11,652 nt of DNA from Methanotrichaceae archaeon (GCA_013329455.1 DUKF01000190.1:992-12643); one strand, 5' to 3'; shown: positions 1 to 5,942, counted from the stretch's first letter. Made by a program: numbers and translations. The notes: a model not told the origin generated them from the sequence alone.

Positions 1-530
1 GCGGGGTGCGCTGTTTGACTTAAATCTCCGTCTGGAGCGATGAGAACGAATGAATAGACCCACCTTTCTTCGCCTAAAACTAATTCTGCTTCAGCTATAG
101 CGGCTGTATCATTGGATCCTTCTTTTTTGTAATCATTGATTTTAAGTATAGAGACTGCCTCTTGGTCTACACCGTTTTCATTTTTGATTTTGATTGTATC
201 TTTCTGGCCAAAGGTATTATTTTCTGGCTTTGTTTTTGCTTGAGAAAAGCCTTTTTGCTTGAGAAAAGAGTCTAACGCTTTAATCTTCTTATCAGTTTTT
301 TTCTTTTCGTCGAATTCTTTCACTATATCTTCGCCTTTTATCTTTTCAGATTTTACAAGTTTGGGCTTATCACTGTCGATAGGAGTTCCGAGTTCAGTAT
401 TCTCTAATGTTATATCTTCAGCAGGAGCTCGAGGTATGGGATCGCAACATCCCGCCGCAGCAACTAAATTGCTTAGGGTCAAGCTGTAAATTATCAAAAC
501 AACGATTAAACTTCTTAAGCCTAACCTCAT
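1..530 (-). CDS. Secreted Lys/Glu-rich protein of unknown function (3' end outside window)
   Basis: An open frame of 176 codons runs from an ATG at 530 to the left edge without a stop, so the C-terminus is missing. The start is supported by a GAGGAGG ribosome binding site about 9 bases upstream and a TATA box further up. Residues 1-26 form a signal peptide (positive N-terminus, hydrophobic core to about residue 24, Ala-rich end), followed at once by Cys28-Cys29. That could be a lipid-attachment Cys, but the lipobox is imperfect (AAGC). Residues 35-115 are charged and Lys/Glu-rich. About 120-170 looks like a beta-rich domain with a Glu-Glu-Arg-Trp turn. Codon use is AT-rich, unlike genes right of 3500, which suggests acquired DNA. 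I do not recognise the family. The layout (signal, charged stretch, compact domain) would fit a precursor or surface protein, but that is a guess. Confidence 0.8.
   Translation of the reverse strand, partial: MRLGLRSLIVVLIIYSLTLSNLVAAAGCCDPIPRAPAEDITLENTELGTPIDSDKPKLVKSEKIKGEDIVKEFDEKKKTDKKIKALDSFLKQKGFSQAKTKPENNTFGQKDTIKIKNENGVDQEAVSILKINDYKKEGSNDTAAIAEAELVLGEERWVYSFVLIAPDGDLSQTAHP
233..268. repeat. 17-bp perfect direct repeat, period 19, inside the secreted protein gene
   Basis: The 17-mer TTTTTGCTTGAGAAAAG occurs at 233-249 and again at 252-268, separated by two bases. The period of 19 is not a multiple of three, so the two copies are read in different frames of the minus-strand gene (around residues 88-100) and give unrelated peptides. 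Each copy is also weakly self-complementary at its ends. Confidence 0.9.
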
Positions 531-582
531 CAAATCTTCCTCCTCATGTTCATAGGACTGATTTGGTTTAGATCTTATGTGC

Positions 583-593
583 AATAAATTTAT
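583..593 (-). promoter_or_regulatory. Candidate TATA box for the secreted protein gene
   Basis: On the minus strand the stretch reads GATAAATTTATT, preceded by purines (GAGG) at the BRE position. It lies about 55 bases ahead of the ATG at 530, leaving an untranslated leader of roughly 30 bases that includes the GAGGAGG ribosome binding site. This is sequence resemblance only. Confidence 0.45.
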
Positions 594-646
594 CCCTCAG
601 ATAATTTATTAGGATTATCATTTTGGTATTACCCCATATTCCGGAT

Positions 647-778
647 TTACGCCCCCATGCCATAATATTTTTCGCATTCACTTCCAAGAAGTCTGATCAG
701 AATCATGAGGGAGTCGTTGAGATTGGCGATCTCTCTGTGGACATCCTTCCCGATTTCGACTATCACTTCCGCCACACC
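647..778 (-). pseudogene. Short coding remnant, C-terminal 42-43 residues of an unknown protein
   Basis: The minus strand has a 43-codon open stretch ending in TAA at 647-649, with a possible GTG start at 775 preceded in frame by TAA at 779-781. It uses codons typical of the GC-rich host genes (GTC, GAA, ATC, AAG, CTC), and the peptide looks like an amphipathic helix, with residues such as EIGKDVHREIANLNDSL and a tail ending EKYYGMGA. No good ribosome binding site is present. It sits beside the left end of the insertion sequence, so it may be the 3' end of a gene broken by transposition or rearrangement. A genuine 42-residue protein is the alternative. I do not recognise the family. The rest of 531-851 holds only the promoter elements listed and the left end of the insertion sequence. 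Confidence 0.35.
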
Positions 779-787
779 TTAAAAAAG

Positions 788-799
788 GGAGGATTTCGA
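788..799. repeat. Proposed left terminal inverted repeat of the IS
   Basis: GGAGGATTTCGA matches the reverse complement of 1809-1820 at 10 of 12 positions. Without a clean target duplication the exact boundary is tentative. Confidence 0.4.
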
Positions 800-820
800 A
801 AAACCTAAACAATGGTTAAC

Positions 821-830
821 TATATATATT
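821..830 (+). promoter_or_regulatory. TATA box of the transposase gene
   Basis: TATATATATT is centred about 26 bases ahead of the transposase ATG at 852. That is the usual archaeal distance from TATA box to transcription start, so the mRNA would be leaderless. This agrees with the absence of a ribosome binding site before 852. Confidence 0.55.
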
Positions 831-851
831 AATAATACTATATTTTAGACC

Positions 852-1805
852 ATGAGAACCCTTATAGACTTTTCCATCATGCACGAATATAACAAGAACG
901 TTTTGCCACGTGGTGATAAGCTATTATCCATAGCAGGACTGATTGCCTGGAAACGATTTTCGCCTATAGGTGATGGCCTATACAAAAACAAAACCGAACG
1001 AGGAGGCAGACCTAATATCGACATTATTATAATGATAAAACTTCTCGTGCTTCAAGAGATGTTCGGTCTCTCGGACCCGCAGTTAGAGCTTCAGGTAGCG
1101 GACAGAATTTCTTTTCGAGTCTTCTTGGGGGCGACTGAGACAATTCCTGATTATACTACAGTTTGGCTGTTTCGTAAGAGGTTGAAGGAATCCGGCAAGT
1201 ACAATGACATCTGGGATGAGTTCATAAACCAGCTTCGGGCTAAAGGGTACGAAGTTCAGACAGGTGTGATTCAAGATGCCTCGTTCATAACGTCTGATCC
1301 AGGTCACGCGAAGAAAGATGTCCCTCGTGGAGATGAAGCCAAGACGAGGAGAAGCAAGGACGGTACTTGGGCGACAAAGGGGAAGAAATCCAATTTCGGT
1401 TACAAGGCCCATGTAAAAGTCGACACCGAACACCAGTTCATCTGGGCAGTCAATACTACCACCGCATCCGTTCACGACAGTAGAGTAGATTTGGCTGAAG
1501 TGGGTGAAGTTCGATATGGAGACAAAGCCTATTCCGGAGCCAAAACCAAAGGATATGATGCATCGATGAAGAGGGCAGCCAGAGGACATCCACTCGGCAT
1601 TTCCGATATCTTGCGAAACGAGAGGATCAGTAAGAAGCGATCTCCAGTTGAAAGATGTTTCAGTGTCATAAAGACTTTATTCAGGTCGGGTCATGTCATG
1701 GTCACAACAGTAGAAAATGCAGCGATAAAGGTGATGTTCAAAGCTATTGGTTATAATTTATATAATCTCCACGGTCTTTCTAACAAAGAGGTGGTTTGGC
1801 GTTAG
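852..1805 (+). CDS. IS5-family DDE transposase
   Basis: The 317-residue product catalyses cut-and-paste transposition of its own insertion sequence. The N-terminal part (about 1-130) has the IS5-type helical region with GGRPN at 51-55 and a long conserved hydrophobic segment. The catalytic core shows the DDE triad: Asp142 (VIQDASF), Asp224 (YGDKAYSG) and Glu267. The R-(3)-E-(6)-K signature is exact at Arg263, Glu267 and Lys274, but the usual Tyr three residues before the Arg is Ser. HDS at 208-210 is also typical. Length is normal for the family and the frame is intact, so the enzyme could be active. The ATG at 852 is chosen because a TATA box lies 26 bases upstream; the internal Met10 is an alternative. 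The gene is framed by a proposed inverted repeat. Confidence 0.93.
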   Translation: MRTLIDFSIMHEYNKNVLPRGDKLLSIAGLIAWKRFSPIGDGLYKNKTERGGRPNIDIIIMIKLLVLQEMFGLSDPQLELQVADRISFRVFLGATETIPDYTTVWLFRKRLKESGKYNDIWDEFINQLRAKGYEVQTGVIQDASFITSDPGHAKKDVPRGDEAKTRRSKDGTWATKGKKSNFGYKAHVKVDTEHQFIWAVNTTTASVHDSRVDLAEVGEVRYGDKAYSGAKTKGYDASMKRAARGHPLGISDILRNERISKKRSPVERCFSVIKTLFRSGHVMVTTVENAAIKVMFKAIGYNLYNLHGLSNKEVVWR

Positions 1806-1808
1806 CTG

Positions 1809-1820
1809 TCGAAATAATCC
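1809..1820. repeat. Proposed right terminal inverted repeat of the IS
   Basis: TCGAAATAATCC is the imperfect inverted partner of 788-799. It begins 3 bases after the transposase stop codon, a compact spacing that is usual for insertion sequences. Confidence 0.4.
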
Positions 1821-2001
1821 AGAAAAGTATTAAGAATAGAGGGCAAAACAGCAAAAATTAGTCGTAATTTGGAGAAAATACCGGCGTATAGAACGTTCAG
1901 ATCGAAAATGTTGAGGTAAAGTCCTTCACAGAACGCCAATTGCAGGATAATCGAAGTCCTCTAGTGTTTTTGGGAGATAATCTGGAATAACATCGGATTT
2001 T

Positions 2002-2943
2002 CTAAACCCCCAGTTGCGGTATATGAGCTAGGTAGCTTTCGCGAAGCTCTTTCCTGTCGATGTGGTTGTAGACATCGATTGCCTCTCTCCTCACATCACC
2101 CCGCAACTCCTTCACGAAGTCTCGTGACATGCCACTCCTGATAAGGTGGGTGACGAACCAATGACGACAGCAGTGAGGTGTGAACTTATCCTCAAGCCTG
2201 CTCGAATTGGCATCATGTAACCCTACTCTCGCAGCATGCTTCCGAGTCAATTTTCCTACACTTTTTGTTGAGATCCTATCTCCATACTTTGTTATGAATA
2301 ACGCATTTTTATCAGATCCAGGGCGACTCATTCTGGCTGCTATCCATCTGCTCAGAACAGCAAGAGCTTCATTATCTATATACAAAACTCGGTTAGATCG
2401 CTTTTTGGTGTGCTTGAGTGTTATCTCTCCCTTACTTAGATCGACATCATTAACGTCCAAACTTACAAGCTCCCCCACGCGCATGCCGGTTTTGAAAAGC
2501 AAGACGAGGATGCATTTGTCCCGGCTATCCAGTATAGAGTTTACAAGTCGTGCAGCATCTTCGACGCTAATCAATTTCCTGATTTCGGAGTCACTATTTT
2601 TCTTGTATCTGCTTAGATAATATTTGCGAAAGGGAAGTATGGGGTTGTATTCAACAATTTTTTTCATTACTAGAAATTCATAAAATGCACTTAAGCACGT
2701 GAAAATACGATCTAGGGTCGTTGACTTCAGATCCCTTTTCTTTAGATGTACCAAAAATGATTCAAGATCCTCGGTTGTAACCTCAATGGGGCTACTCCCT
2801 CTGGCTTCTAAAAAAGCACAGAACTCTTTTGCCCTATATATATAATCTATGTTGTAGGAAACGTCGCGAAGTATTAAACCTTCATGAAATCTCTGAACAA
2901 GATCGCTTGATGTAAATTTGCAGTCCACTGATTTAGCTTTCAT
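2002..2943 (-). CDS. Tyrosine recombinase/integrase (XerC/D-like, archaeal)
   Basis: A 313-residue site-specific recombinase. Residues 11-95 form a SAM-like core-binding domain and 122-306 the catalytic domain. Visible catalytic residues are Arg155 (KTGMRVGEL), Lys180/181 in the beta hairpin, the HxxR pair His257-Arg260, and the nucleophile Tyr292 (AIDVYNHI). The position that is His or Trp in most members is Asp283 (LRGD). I recall similar RGD...AIDIY motifs from haloarchaeal and methanogen integrases, so this may be a lineage trait. The start is the ATG at 2943, which has GGAGGTG six bases upstream; a TTG at 2958 in frame is less likely. The ATG overlaps the stop of the upstream DNA-binding gene as ATGA, implying translational coupling. 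It lies at the edge of the AT-rich region, as expected for an integrase of an inserted element. No attachment site is recognised. Confidence 0.93.
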   Translation of the reverse strand: MKAKSVDCKFTSSDLVQRFHEGLILRDVSYNIDYIYRAKEFCAFLEARGSSPIEVTTEDLESFLVHLKKRDLKSTTLDRIFTCLSAFYEFLVMKKIVEYNPILPFRKYYLSRYKKNSDSEIRKLISVEDAARLVNSILDSRDKCILVLLFKTGMRVGELVSLDVNDVDLSKGEITLKHTKKRSNRVLYIDNEALAVLSRWIAARMSRPGSDKNALFITKYGDRISTKSVGKLTRKHAARVGLHDANSSRLEDKFTPHCCRHWFVTHLIRSGMSRDFVKELRGDVRREAIDVYNHIDRKELRESYLAHIPQLGV

Positions 2944-3452
2944 CTCATCCACCTCCAACCCAAAGCCGTCTCTTCCACTAGACCAAAGCGCCGAAGAGAT
3001 TCTAGTTGGTTATTTACAAGTTTTACTGCTTCAGTTTCCCTTGGATCGATGCCTAGCTCTTTGAGAATTGAATAGCCGTCTACGGCCTTTCCGCGCTTGA
3101 GAATCTCGATAAGATCTTCATCATGCTGCCTAGTTCCAGAGGTGGGATCGGTTTCTGCAAAACCCGCGTGACGGTATTCATAAACCTCTGCCTTAAGCTT
3201 CTCCACCAGCAAATTCTTCTCCGCAAGATTGCTGCTAAGCTCATACATCTTATCTTTGGCTTCAGCGAGTTCCTTGACCAAATCATATCGATAGGCTTGG
3301 TCATCTTGTGTTCGAAACTTTTCAACGGCTTCAAAAACGTACTTTGATAATGTAAGGCCGGATTTCTTCGCATCTTCTTCCCATTGCTCTTTTATCTTCG
3401 CGGAAGGAAGATATACATTGATGTATCTCTCTTTTAGACTTGGAGCTACCAT
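2940..3452 (-). CDS. Putative ribbon-helix-helix / coiled-coil / winged-helix DNA-binding protein
   Basis: A 170-residue protein encoded just ahead of the recombinase. Residues 8-46 resemble a ribbon-helix-helix DNA-binding fold: a beta strand (YINVYLP) followed by two helices with the turn SGLTLSKYV. Residues 54-95 are rich in Lys, Glu and Leu and look like a coiled coil suited to dimerisation. Residues 110-169 look like a small winged-helix domain (helices around EILKRG, YSILKELG and VNNQLESLRRFGLV, then an Arg/Trp wing). The ATG at 3452 lies about 27 bases from a TATA element and has no ribosome binding site, so translation is probably leaderless. The stop at 2940-2942 overlaps the recombinase ATG. 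Inference: an accessory factor or regulator of the recombinase, perhaps repressing its own promoter. No specific family name is recognised. Confidence 0.8.
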   Translation of the reverse strand: MVAPSLKERYINVYLPSAKIKEQWEEDAKKSGLTLSKYVFEAVEKFRTQDDQAYRYDLVKELAEAKDKMYELSSNLAEKNLLVEKLKAEVYEYRHAGFAETDPTSGTRQHDEDLIEILKRGKAVDGYSILKELGIDPRETEAVKLVNNQLESLRRFGLVEETALGWRWMR

Positions 3453-3472
3453 GCAACTTAGTACGCATCGAA

Positions 3473-3489
3473 GGTATTTAAATTTTACC
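3473..3489. promoter_or_regulatory. Near-palindromic TATA element between divergent genes
   Basis: GGTATTTAAATTTTACC has matching GGTA/TACC ends and a perfect palindrome ATTTAAAT at 3476-3483. Its centre is about 27 bases from the leftward ATG (3452) and about 24 bases from the rightward ATG (3503). It can therefore serve as TATA box for both directions, each giving a nearly leaderless mRNA. It also marks the switch from AT-rich to GC-rich DNA. A second TATA-like word, GTATAAGG at 3491-3498, could serve the rightward direction. Confidence 0.5.
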
Positions 3490-3502
3490 GGTATAAGGTT
3501 CC

Positions 3503-3705
3503 ATGCCCTACTCGGCGGTCAACCACATCGGAAAGATCGTCCGGGGACTCGACATATTTCCTGGGGTCGAGGAGGGCGATCGGATCGTCTTGAGGAGGGG
3601 CGAGCCGTGAGGGTGAGCAGCGGGGTCGCGGCCGGGCGGGAGCTGTATTTTGATCAAAGGAACTTTAAGAGTAAAGATGGAAGATATCATCTGAGTCGAG
3701 TATAA
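3503..3705 (+). pseudogene. Small gene broken by a frameshift near 3600-3612
   Basis: An ATG at 3503 opens 35 well-formed codons ending at TGA 3608-3610; they include HIGKIVRGLDIFPGVEEGD and then RIVLRRGE. The coding character continues in the neighbouring frame from about 3603 to TAA at 3703-3705 (VRVSSGVAAGRELYFDQ and onward). Joining the two by a one-base shift gives a continuous protein of about 66 residues, which by eye could be a small beta-barrel-like domain. The TAA is 4 bases before the ribosome binding site of the flavodoxin gene, so the two were probably co-transcribed. The ATG lies at leaderless distance from the TATA element at 3473-3489. The frameshift could be a true mutation, a sequencing error, or evidence that only the 35-residue frame is real. 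The family is not recognised. Confidence 0.4.
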
Positions 3706-3720
3706 TCTGAGGTGAAAAGT

Positions 3721-4206
3721 ATGTCAAAGGTGCTGGTAGTTTATCATTCAAGAAGCGGGAACACCGCCAAAATGGCAGAGGCCGTCGCGGAGGGGGCAAA
3801 GAACAGTGGGGCAGATGTGGTTTTGAAAGAGGTCGACGAGGCCACTTTGGAGGACCTGACAGCAGCTGACGGCGTCGTCTTCGGGGCTCCCACCTACTTT
3901 GGAACCCTCTCCGGCGAGATGAAGAGCTTCATCGACAAATCGGTCAGAATCCGGGGCAAACTTGAGAACAAGGTCGGCGCGGCCTTCACATCTTCGGGAA
4001 GCCTCTCGGGCGGAAACGAGACGACGTTGATCTCGATGATCGAGGCGATGCTGATCCACGGGATGATCATTGTCGCAGACCCCATCGAGACCGGTGGTCA
4101 CTACGGCGCTGTCGCCGTCGGCGCTCCCGACGCCGAGGCGCTGAAGACCTGCACCAAGCTCGGCGAGCGGGTCGCAAAATTCGTGAAGCTCATCGCCTCG
4201 GCCTGA
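3721..4206 (+). CDS. Flavodoxin-like / WrbA-related NAD(P)H:quinone oxidoreductase family protein
   Basis: The 161-residue cytoplasmic protein has a flavodoxin fold that binds FMN. The phosphate-binding loop is S10-R-S-G-N-T15 after the first beta strand (VLVVYHS), a second flavin contact is GAPTYFG at 55-61, and a third is SSGSLSGGNETT at 91-102, with HYG at 127-129 near the isoalloxazine ring. These are the loops seen in WrbA-type quinone reductases, but the protein is shorter than typical WrbA (about 200 residues), so an electron-transfer flavodoxin role is also possible. The ATG at 3721 is chosen because GAGGTGA lies five bases upstream; the GTG at 3712 lies inside that binding site. The gene follows the broken small gene closely. 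A weak hairpin (GCCGG/CCGGC, 4207-4236) follows the stop, and T-tracts lie near 4324-4338. Confidence 0.85.
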   Translation: MSKVLVVYHSRSGNTAKMAEAVAEGAKNSGADVVLKEVDEATLEDLTAADGVVFGAPTYFGTLSGEMKSFIDKSVRIRGKLENKVGAAFTSSGSLSGGNETTLISMIEAMLIHGMIIVADPIETGGHYGAVAVGAPDAEALKTCTKLGERVAKFVKLIASA

Positions 4207-4395
4207 GCCGGGAAAGTTGTTTCGAGAGGTTCCGGCGCGGTTGGCGAGTGAAGTGGTGGCTGGGGTGGGGGAACGCCCTTCCCTCGCGAGGCCTTCTCCA
4301 TCCCGGTTTTGCTGATTTGACCAATTTTTTCGATTTTGTCTCGTCGATTTGCGGATCGAATGAAAAATATCGAAGAACATCCAAAGGAGAAGATC

Positions 4396-5331
4396 ATGAC
4401 GCGCCCAATGGAAGATCTGCTGGAGACGGCGGAGAAGATAAGGTCGATGGAGATAAGGGGGGCTGCCCTCATCGGAAGAGAGGCCGCCTCGGCCCTGAAG
4501 GATTTCGCCCTCAGCCTTGAGACGTCCAGCCTCCAGGAGTTCAATGCCGAGGTCAGCCGTGCCGCCGAGATCCTGCTGAAGACTAGGCCCACCGCCGTAT
4601 CCCTCTCCAACGCCATCAGGATGATGATGCGCTACAGTGGCGACGAAGTGGAATCGGCCAGAAGGTCCCTCGCCGAGAACGCTGACAATTTCGTGGACCG
4701 ATCCCTGAAGGCTATAGAGCGGATCGGAGAGATCGGCAGCCGCAGGATTCGGGACGGCGACACGGTCCTCACCCACTGCAACTCCTCTGTCGCCCTCTCG
4801 ATCATCAAAACCGCCCACGACTCGGGCAAGGATATCAGGGTCATCGCCACCGAGTCCCGGCCCCGATACCAGGGCCACCTGACGATAAAGATGCTGGACG
4901 GCTGGGGGATCGAGACGGAACTGGTCGTCGACTCGGCGGTGAGGACCGTAATCAACGAAGTCGACCAGGTGATCGTGGGCGCGGACGTGATAACCGCCAA
5001 CGGCTCTCTTGTCAACAAGATCGGAACCGCCCAGATCGCCCTCTGTGCCCACGAGGCGAGGACCAGCTTCATGGTGGCAGCGGAGACCTACAAGTTCAGC
5101 CCCGACACCATAATGGGCGAGCTCGTCCCCATCGAGATGAGGGCGGCCGAAGAGGTCTACCCTGAGATCTCTGAATTGAAGAACGTCAGGGTGAGAAATC
5201 CCGCTTTCGACGTCACACCTCACCAGTACATCGACGTCATTTGCACCGAGGTCGGGGCGATCCCTCCCGAGATGAGCTATCTGATAATAAAGGAGATGTT
5301 GGGCTGGGAGATAGAGGGCCGAATTCAGTGA
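4396..5331 (+). CDS. Ribose 1,5-bisphosphate isomerase (eIF2B-related, archaeal AMP pathway)
   Basis: The 311-residue enzyme converts ribose 1,5-bisphosphate to ribulose 1,5-bisphosphate. In archaea this links AMP phosphorylase to type III RubisCO and feeds nucleoside carbon into 3-phosphoglycerate. Family motifs are RGAALIG (21-27), the catalytic Cys128 in THCNSS, ESRPRYQG (153-160) for phosphate binding, the catalytic Asp197 in VGAD, NGSLVNKIGT (202-211), and RNPAFDVTP (268-275). The order and length fit ribose-1,5-bisphosphate isomerase better than methylthioribose-1-phosphate isomerase or an eIF2B subunit, its closest relatives. The ATG at 4396 has AAAGGAGA upstream; an in-frame TTG at 4336 and ATG at 4360 lack this. 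The stop overlaps the convergent surface-protein gene by 7 bases. Neither RubisCO nor AMP phosphorylase is in the window. Confidence 0.92.
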   Translation: MTRPMEDLLETAEKIRSMEIRGAALIGREAASALKDFALSLETSSLQEFNAEVSRAAEILLKTRPTAVSLSNAIRMMMRYSGDEVESARRSLAENADNFVDRSLKAIERIGEIGSRRIRDGDTVLTHCNSSVALSIIKTAHDSGKDIRVIATESRPRYQGHLTIKMLDGWGIETELVVDSAVRTVINEVDQVIVGADVITANGSLVNKIGTAQIALCAHEARTSFMVAAETYKFSPDTIMGELVPIEMRAAEEVYPEISELKNVRVRNPAFDVTPHQYIDVICTEVGAIPPEMSYLIIKEMLGWEIEGRIQ

Positions 5332-5921
5332 CTTCTCCCTCTCCTGATCTTCCCTGATATCAGCAGGAGGCCTGCTGCGCCCAGGACAGCGCCGATCCCA
5401 AAGCCTGGCGTCTCTTCCTCCTCCCCGGATTCGGATTCCCTGTCAGCTCCCCCCACATCCCTAACGATAGGGCAAGGCGGATATTCCTCCACCGGTTCGG
5501 CCAAATCTACGCCCCCGGCCTGGTCAGCACCCTGGGCAGCATCATCGCTCACGATCACCTCTACCTCGGTCCATTCCGGCGGAGCGCCCGTGGCCACGAT
5601 ACCAACTTCAAAGGCGTAACTTCCCGGTGATACGTCTCCCGCCTCCACTTTGAGCTGACAGTCGAACTCAAGGATGGTTCCGGCGTCGACCCATTTGGTG
5701 CAGCGGGGGCCGACTATCGAGAGCCCCTCAGGTATATTCCTGAACTTTAGGCCCGCATAAGTGCTCTCGCTTCCCAGGTTTTGAACGGATACCGTGAAGC
5801 CTGCTTCGCCCTCAGGGCTCACGTAAACGGTCGGAACATCCACTATCTTGAAGAAGACTGACGCTTCGGCCTGGCCCGCCAGCAGCAGCACCACCAGCAA
5901 AACCGGCAAAACTCGTTTCAT
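5325..5921 (-). CDS. Secreted surface protein with PGF-CTERM sorting signal
   Basis: A 198-residue exported protein. Residues 1-20 are a signal peptide with likely cleavage after AEA. Residues 23-125 form a beta-sandwich-like domain of the CARDB/NEW3 kind (VSPEGEAGFTVSVQNLGS, then IPEGLSI), common in archaeal surface proteins, with Cys74 and Cys88 that could pair. Residues 126-170 are an acidic, low-complexity linker. The C-terminus is tripartite: PGF at 172-174, a hydrophobic segment to about 189 and a basic tail (KIRRGR). This matches the PGF-CTERM signal processed by archaeosortase A, which replaces the tail with a lipid anchor. The start ATG at 5921 has only a weak AGGA; a TATA-like element about 26 bases upstream suggests a leaderless message. 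Ligand and role are unknown. Confidence 0.88.
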   Translation of the reverse strand: MKRVLPVLLVVLLLAGQAEASVFFKIVDVPTVYVSPEGEAGFTVSVQNLGSESTYAGLKFRNIPEGLSIVGPRCTKWVDAGTILEFDCQLKVEAGDVSPGSYAFEVGIVATGAPPEWTEVEVIVSDDAAQGADQAGGVDLAEPVEEYPPCPIVRDVGGADRESESGEEEETPGFGIGAVLGAAGLLLISGKIRRGRSH

Positions 5922-5942
5922 ATCCTTTTATTAGCGGAACGT

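Larger units (their letters stand above)
788..1820 (+). mobile_element. IS5-family insertion sequence, proposed ends
   Basis: One transposase gene nearly fills the proposed element. The ends are proposed from an imperfect inverted repeat: GGAGGATTTCGA at 788-799 and, read on the minus strand from 1820, GGATTATTTCGA. They agree at 10 of 12 positions and lie 64 and 15 bases outside the coding region. The resulting length of 1033 bases suits the IS5 group. No exact target duplication is visible: the flanks are AAAAAAG on the left and AGAAAAG on the right, similar but not identical. The true ends may therefore differ by a few bases. Confidence 0.5.

Noticed and set aside
1926..2001. Minus-strand peptide DYLPKTLEDFDYPAIGVL just after the recombinase stop, in a neighbouring frame, as a possible frameshifted recombinase tail
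   Set aside because: The recombinase already ends with a sequence typical of the family (HIPQLGV), so the 25-residue open stretch is probably chance.
1821..2001. A tRNA gene or attachment site for the recombinase
   Set aside because: No cloverleaf, GTTCRANNC arm or duplicated end is visible between the insertion sequence and the recombinase gene.
3080..3373. A 97-codon minus-strand frame overlapping the DNA-binding gene
   Set aside because: It is an alternative frame of a better-supported gene with an odd Arg/Ser-rich composition and no ribosome binding site.
3418..3705. A 95-codon plus-strand frame starting inside the DNA-binding gene
   Set aside because: Its first third is antisense to a real gene and the next part is the wrong frame of the small gene; only the 3' portion after about 3600 looks coding and is included in the broken gene.
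3748..5223. Open frame of 491 codons on the minus strand opposite the flavodoxin and isomerase genes
   Set aside because: It is a shadow of two well-supported plus-strand genes in GC-rich DNA; its protein is low in recognisable motifs and rich in Asp/Gly/Arg as expected from antisense reading, and it crosses the intergenic region.
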